NCBI GenBank assembly: GCA_964545665.1
Contig: CAZJGF010000075.1
Location: 1-8,183 of the forward strand
Length of the DNA stretch: 8,183 bases
Source of the DNA: CAZJGF01 sp964545665
Lineage (GTDB): Bacteria; Chloroflexota; Dehalococcoidia; GIF9; AB-539-J10
Reading direction: 5' to 3'
Below are positions 5,055 through 8,183 of the stretch, in pieces. The notes beneath the pieces are model-generated. The model was not told the DNA's origin, made no database searches, and saw only the letters and a program-made list of their open reading frames with translations. The position numbers were made by a program, and so were the translations under genes. The stretch's first letter is position 1. Every line of letters starts with the position of its first letter.

Positions 5055-8000
5055 TCAATATTTCGTATTTTTGCTCTTTAAATATTCTTTGAGTGGTTGA
5101 ACATTGAAAATCTGGCTGATATTTGCCAGCGCCTCTATGGACACCCGTAAGGTATCCAGCGAGGTAAAGCAAGGTATCCTCTTCTCTGTAGCGACACGCC
5201 TGATATTGAATCCATCCTTTAATGAGAGACGCCCCCCGGTAACAGTGTTGATTACCCCACTTACAGAGTTGTCCTGAATAACATCTATAACATTAGGATG
5301 ACCTTCACCTAATTTCTTGGTCACCATCTTCACCGGAAATCCCATGGATTCGATCATGGCTGCTGTGCCTTCGGTAGCATACAGTCCATAGTGAAGGGAA
5401 TGTAACTTCTTGATTAATGGTAAGCATTCGGCTTTATCTCTATCTGCGATGCTGAGCAGCAAGCTACCCTCTTGAGGCAGCATCAATCCAGCAGCTATAA
5501 GCGCCTTAACCAAAGCAGCCTCAAAGCTGTAATCAATCCCCATCACCTCACCTGTGGATTTCATTTCAGGGCCAAGGTAGTTATCCACTCCAATCAGCTT
5601 AGACATGGAGAAAACGGGGGCTTTTATGCCCACCAGTTTTTGCTTCTTCCACAACCCTCCTTGGTAGCCTTGTTCTGCAAGGCTAACCCCGGTCATCACC
5701 TTGGTGGCAATTCGCACTAAAGGCACGCCGGTTACCTTGGAGATAAAGGGCACAGTTCGGCTGGCTCTAGGATTCACTTCGAGAACATATATAGATGAGG
5801 AGCCGTTTTCTGGCACAATCACCATCTGTATGTTTAGCAAGCCCCTAACCTGAAGAGCCAAGCCAATAGTGGTCGCGTAACTCACAATAGTGTTCACTTC
5901 ATTCTCTGTCAGATTCATTCCGGGATAAACAGCTATAGAATCGCCGCTATGCACACCAGCCCGCTCAATATGCTCCATCACGCCTGGAATAAGCACCCTT
6001 TCCCCATCAGCAACAGCATCCACCTCAACTTCCTTGCCCTGAAGATACTTATCAATAAGCACAGGGTGTCGGCTATCCATCTCCAGAGCCAGAGCCAGGT
6101 AACGAATCAACTCTGTCTCGTTATGCACAATTTCCATCGCCCGGCCACCCAGCACATAGCTAGGACGCACCAAAACTGGATAACCCAAGGACTTAGCCGT
6201 GGCTAATGCCTCTTCCACAGATAATATGCCAGCCCCCGGTGGCTGGGGAATACCAAGCCTAGCCAAGAAATCCTCGAACCGACGGCGGTCCTCAGCTATA
6301 TCTATAGCTTCAGCGCCCGAGCCAAGTATTGGCATACCGCTCCGGGCTAGCGGCTCCACCAAGTTTATGGCTGTCTGACCACCAAACTGAACGATGGAAG
6401 CCGGGACTGAGTTACGTCCTTCTGGAGTAAGACAGCCTTCGTTTTCCAGTATGTCTCTGATGCTCTCCTCATCCAAAGCTTCGAAGTAGAGGCGGTCGCT
6501 GGTGTCAAAATCGGTGGAAACTGTTTCTGGATTGGAATTGACCAGGATGCTCCTCGCCCCTGCCTCTTGAAGTGCCCAGGCTGAATGGACACAGCAGTAG
6601 TCAAACTCGATCCCCTGCCCAATACGTATGGGACCACTGCCGATGACCACGGCCTTCTTGCCTTCCAAAGGTTCAGCTTCATTCTCCTGCTCATAAGTGC
6701 TATAGAAATAAGGGGTCTCGGCCTCGAATTCAGCAGCACAGGTATCAACCATCTTGTACACCGGGTGAATATTCCACTGATGGCGAATCTGCCTTACTTG
6801 CTCCGGCAACCTGTCAGCCAAAGTGCCAACTTGCTCATCAGAGAAACCAGTCCGCTTTGCCTCCCATAGAATCTCTGGCTTCAATGGCTCAGACAGCAGG
6901 CGCCTCTCCATATTGACAATATTCTGTAGCTTGTAGATAAACCAGGGGTCTATTCCAGTAGCATGGCAGAGTTCCTCAAGTGTAGCTCCTCTCCTTAAAG
7001 CTGCCATAATGGCCCAAATTCTTAAGTCGTTGGGGTGAAGCGGGTAAGAGGTAAGCTCTCCTTTCCTCCAGCTCGGGTCTTCCCAGAGAAGAGTGCGCTT
7101 GCCGAACTCCAGGGAGCGGACCGCCTTCTGTAAGGCAGCCTCAAAGCATCTATCAATAGCCATTACCTCGCCGGTAGCTTTCATCTGGCTGCCAATACCC
7201 CGGTCGCCCAGGGCAAATTTATCGAAAGGCCATCTTGGAACTTTGACCACGCAGTAATCGATAGCCGGCTCAAACGACGCCAGTGTCTTACCGGTGACTT
7301 TGTTAGGTATTTCATCCAGCCTACGGCCTATAGCTATCTTGGCCGCCACCCTGGCGATGGGATAACCAGTGGCCTTACTGGCCAGAGCTGAGCTACGGCT
7401 GACACGCGGGTTCACCTCAATCACATAATACTGACTTTCTGTAACCGCTTTCTGGTCTGGAGCCCATTTCTCAGCCACCACAGGATGTGGGGTAAGGGCA
7501 AACTGTATATTACAGCCACCCTCAATGCCCAGCGCCCTGATGATTTTCAGGCTGGCCGACCTCAACATCTGGTATTCCTTATCGGTCAGCGTCTGGCTGG
7601 GAGCCACCACAATGCTATCCCCGGTATGCACACCCATAGGGTCAACATTTTCCATGATACAGACGGCAATGCAGTTATCGGCGGCATCCCGCATAACCTC
7701 GAACTCAATTTCCTTCCAACCCAATACACATTGCTCCACCAGCACCTCGTGGCTCATGCTGCAATCCAGACCATTGATGACTACCGCTTCAAGCTCTTCC
7801 ATAGTGTGAGCGATGCCGCCGCCAGTACCACCGAGGGTATAAGAAGGACGAACAATAAGAGGCAAGCCAATGGACTTCGCCAGCTCTCTGGCTTCCCCGA
7901 CTGAACCAACTGTGGCGCTTTGCGGCACGGGCTCACCGATATCAACGATAAGCTGCTTGAACGAAGACCTCTCCTCAGACCTCTTTATTGTTTCCACTGG

Positions 8001-8183
8001 TGTGCCCAGCGACTGCACATGGTATTTATCGAGTATGCCAGCATTAGCCAGTTCCACTGCCAGGTTGAGCCCCGTCTGCCCCCCAAGTGTGGGCAGCAGG
8101 CCATCGGGACGTTCCCGTTCGATTATGCGAGCCAGAACATCTACCGTAAGCGGCTCAATATAGACAATATCGGCGATGCCCTC
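5055..8183 (-). CDS. carB: Carbamoyl-phosphate synthase large subunit, N-terminus outside the window
   Basis: Makes carbamoyl phosphate from bicarbonate, two ATP and ammonia channelled from CarA, for pyrimidine and arginine synthesis. The reading frame is open from base 8183, so 1042 residues are visible. By alignment of RPSYTLGGTGG (112-122 here, near residue 169 in E. coli) about 57 N-terminal residues are missing. Order: end of the first biotin-carboxylase-like N domain with YIEP and LPTLGGQTGLN (30-40), first ATP-grasp, oligomerisation region, second-half N domain (VIGSGPIRIGQGIEFDY, 513-529), second ATP-grasp (RPSYVLGGR, 673-681), and the MGS-like allosteric domain from about 908 with NTVTGG. 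The short extra stretches near 190-210 of the visible first half (VVAEKWAPDQ) and in the second half (CLTPEGRNSV) are insertions relative to E. coli. pyrK follows 65 bases after the stop. Essentially certain. Confidence 0.97.
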   Translation of the reverse strand, partial: EGIADIVYIEPLTVDVLARIIERERPDGLLPTLGGQTGLNLAVELANAGILDKYHVQSLGTPVETIKRSEERSSFKQLIVDIGEPVPQSATVGSVGEARELAKSIGLPLIVRPSYTLGGTGGGIAHTMEELEAVVINGLDCSMSHEVLVEQCVLGWKEIEFEVMRDAADNCIAVCIMENVDPMGVHTGDSIVVAPSQTLTDKEYQMLRSASLKIIRALGIEGGCNIQFALTPHPVVAEKWAPDQKAVTESQYYVIEVNPRVSRSSALASKATGYPIARVAAKIAIGRRLDEIPNKVTGKTLASFEPAIDYCVVKVPRWPFDKFALGDRGIGSQMKATGEVMAIDRCFEAALQKAVRSLEFGKRTLLWEDPSWRKGELTSYPLHPNDLRIWAIMAALRRGATLEELCHATGIDPWFIYKLQNIVNMERRLLSEPLKPEILWEAKRTGFSDEQVGTLADRLPEQVRQIRHQWNIHPVYKMVDTCAAEFEAETPYFYSTYEQENEAEPLEGKKAVVIGSGPIRIGQGIEFDYCCVHSAWALQEAGARSILVNSNPETVSTDFDTSDRLYFEALDEESIRDILENEGCLTPEGRNSVPASIVQFGGQTAINLVEPLARSGMPILGSGAEAIDIAEDRRRFEDFLARLGIPQPPGAGILSVEEALATAKSLGYPVLVRPSYVLGGRAMEIVHNETELIRYLALALEMDSRHPVLIDKYLQGKEVEVDAVADGERVLIPGVMEHIERAGVHSGDSIAVYPGMNLTENEVNTIVSYATTIGLALQVRGLLNIQMVIVPENGSSSIYVLEVNPRASRTVPFISKVTGVPLVRIATKVMTGVSLAEQGYQGGLWKKQKLVGIKAPVFSMSKLIGVDNYLGPEMKSTGEVMGIDYSFEAALVKALIAAGLMLPQEGSLLLSIADRDKAECLPLIKKLHSLHYGLYATEGTAAMIESMGFPVKMVTKKLGEGHPNVIDVIQDNSVSGVINTVTGGRLSLKDGFNIRRVATEKRIPCFTSLDTLRVSIEALANISQIFNVQPLKEYLKSKNTKY

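Noticed and set aside
6365..6748. Minus-strand open frame of 127 codons in another frame inside carB
   Set aside because: It overlaps the second half of carB, whose frame is intact and conserved here.
7485..7904. Plus-strand open frame of 139 codons, and other plus-strand frames across carB
   Set aside because: All are shadows of the carB reading frame on the other strand.

Overview
All eight genes in this window read on the minus strand, so transcription runs from the right-hand end (8183) to the left-hand end (1). The protein families and gene mix fit an anaerobic, probably Gram-positive-like (monoderm) bacterium of the Chloroflexota, most likely Dehalococcoidia. The pointers are a short cobalamin-independent methionine synthase core like the one known from Dehalococcoides, carB followed by pyrK, and an AbrB-DrrA-DrrB cassette. 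This is an inference from protein character, not from a database search. The 100-base run of N and the open ends suggest a draft or metagenome scaffold.

Right half (about 8183 to 2835), biosynthesis and C1 metabolism: the large subunit of carbamoyl-phosphate synthase (carB, N-terminus outside the window) is followed by a short gap carrying a perfect hairpin repeat. Next comes pyrK, the flavin/iron-sulfur electron-transfer subunit of dihydroorotate dehydrogenase, interrupted by the N run. pyrK overlaps the start of a YjbQ/UPF0047 protein by four bases (ATGA), so the two are probably translationally coupled. After an 83-base spacer with a small hairpin comes a 358-residue MetE-core/UROD-superfamily protein that keeps a zinc-site pattern H-x-C ... 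D ... C. CarB and PyrK belong to pyrimidine synthesis. The usual PyrK partner, PyrD, does not follow pyrK here.

Left half (2739 to 1), a membrane export cassette: a near-consensus sigma-70-type promoter (TTGACA, 18 bases, TACAAT) starts a separate unit. It encodes a small AbrB-type DNA-binding protein, a DrrA-type ABC ATPase, a DrrB-type ABC-2 permease, and a lipoprotein membrane-fusion (HlyD/RND-adaptor-like) protein that runs off the left edge. abrB and drrA overlap by 20 bases and drrA-drrB are 4 bases apart. An 8-base direct repeat covers the -35 box and the expected transcription start and could be an operator for the AbrB protein.

I see no RNA genes, CRISPR, insertion sequences, phage genes or toxin-antitoxin pairs, and no gene-free stretch over 300 bases. 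I see no clear new system. The points most worth following are the MetE-core protein with an altered zinc ligand and a C-terminal insertion, the probably self-regulated AbrB export cassette, and the pyrK-yjbQ coupling without pyrD.
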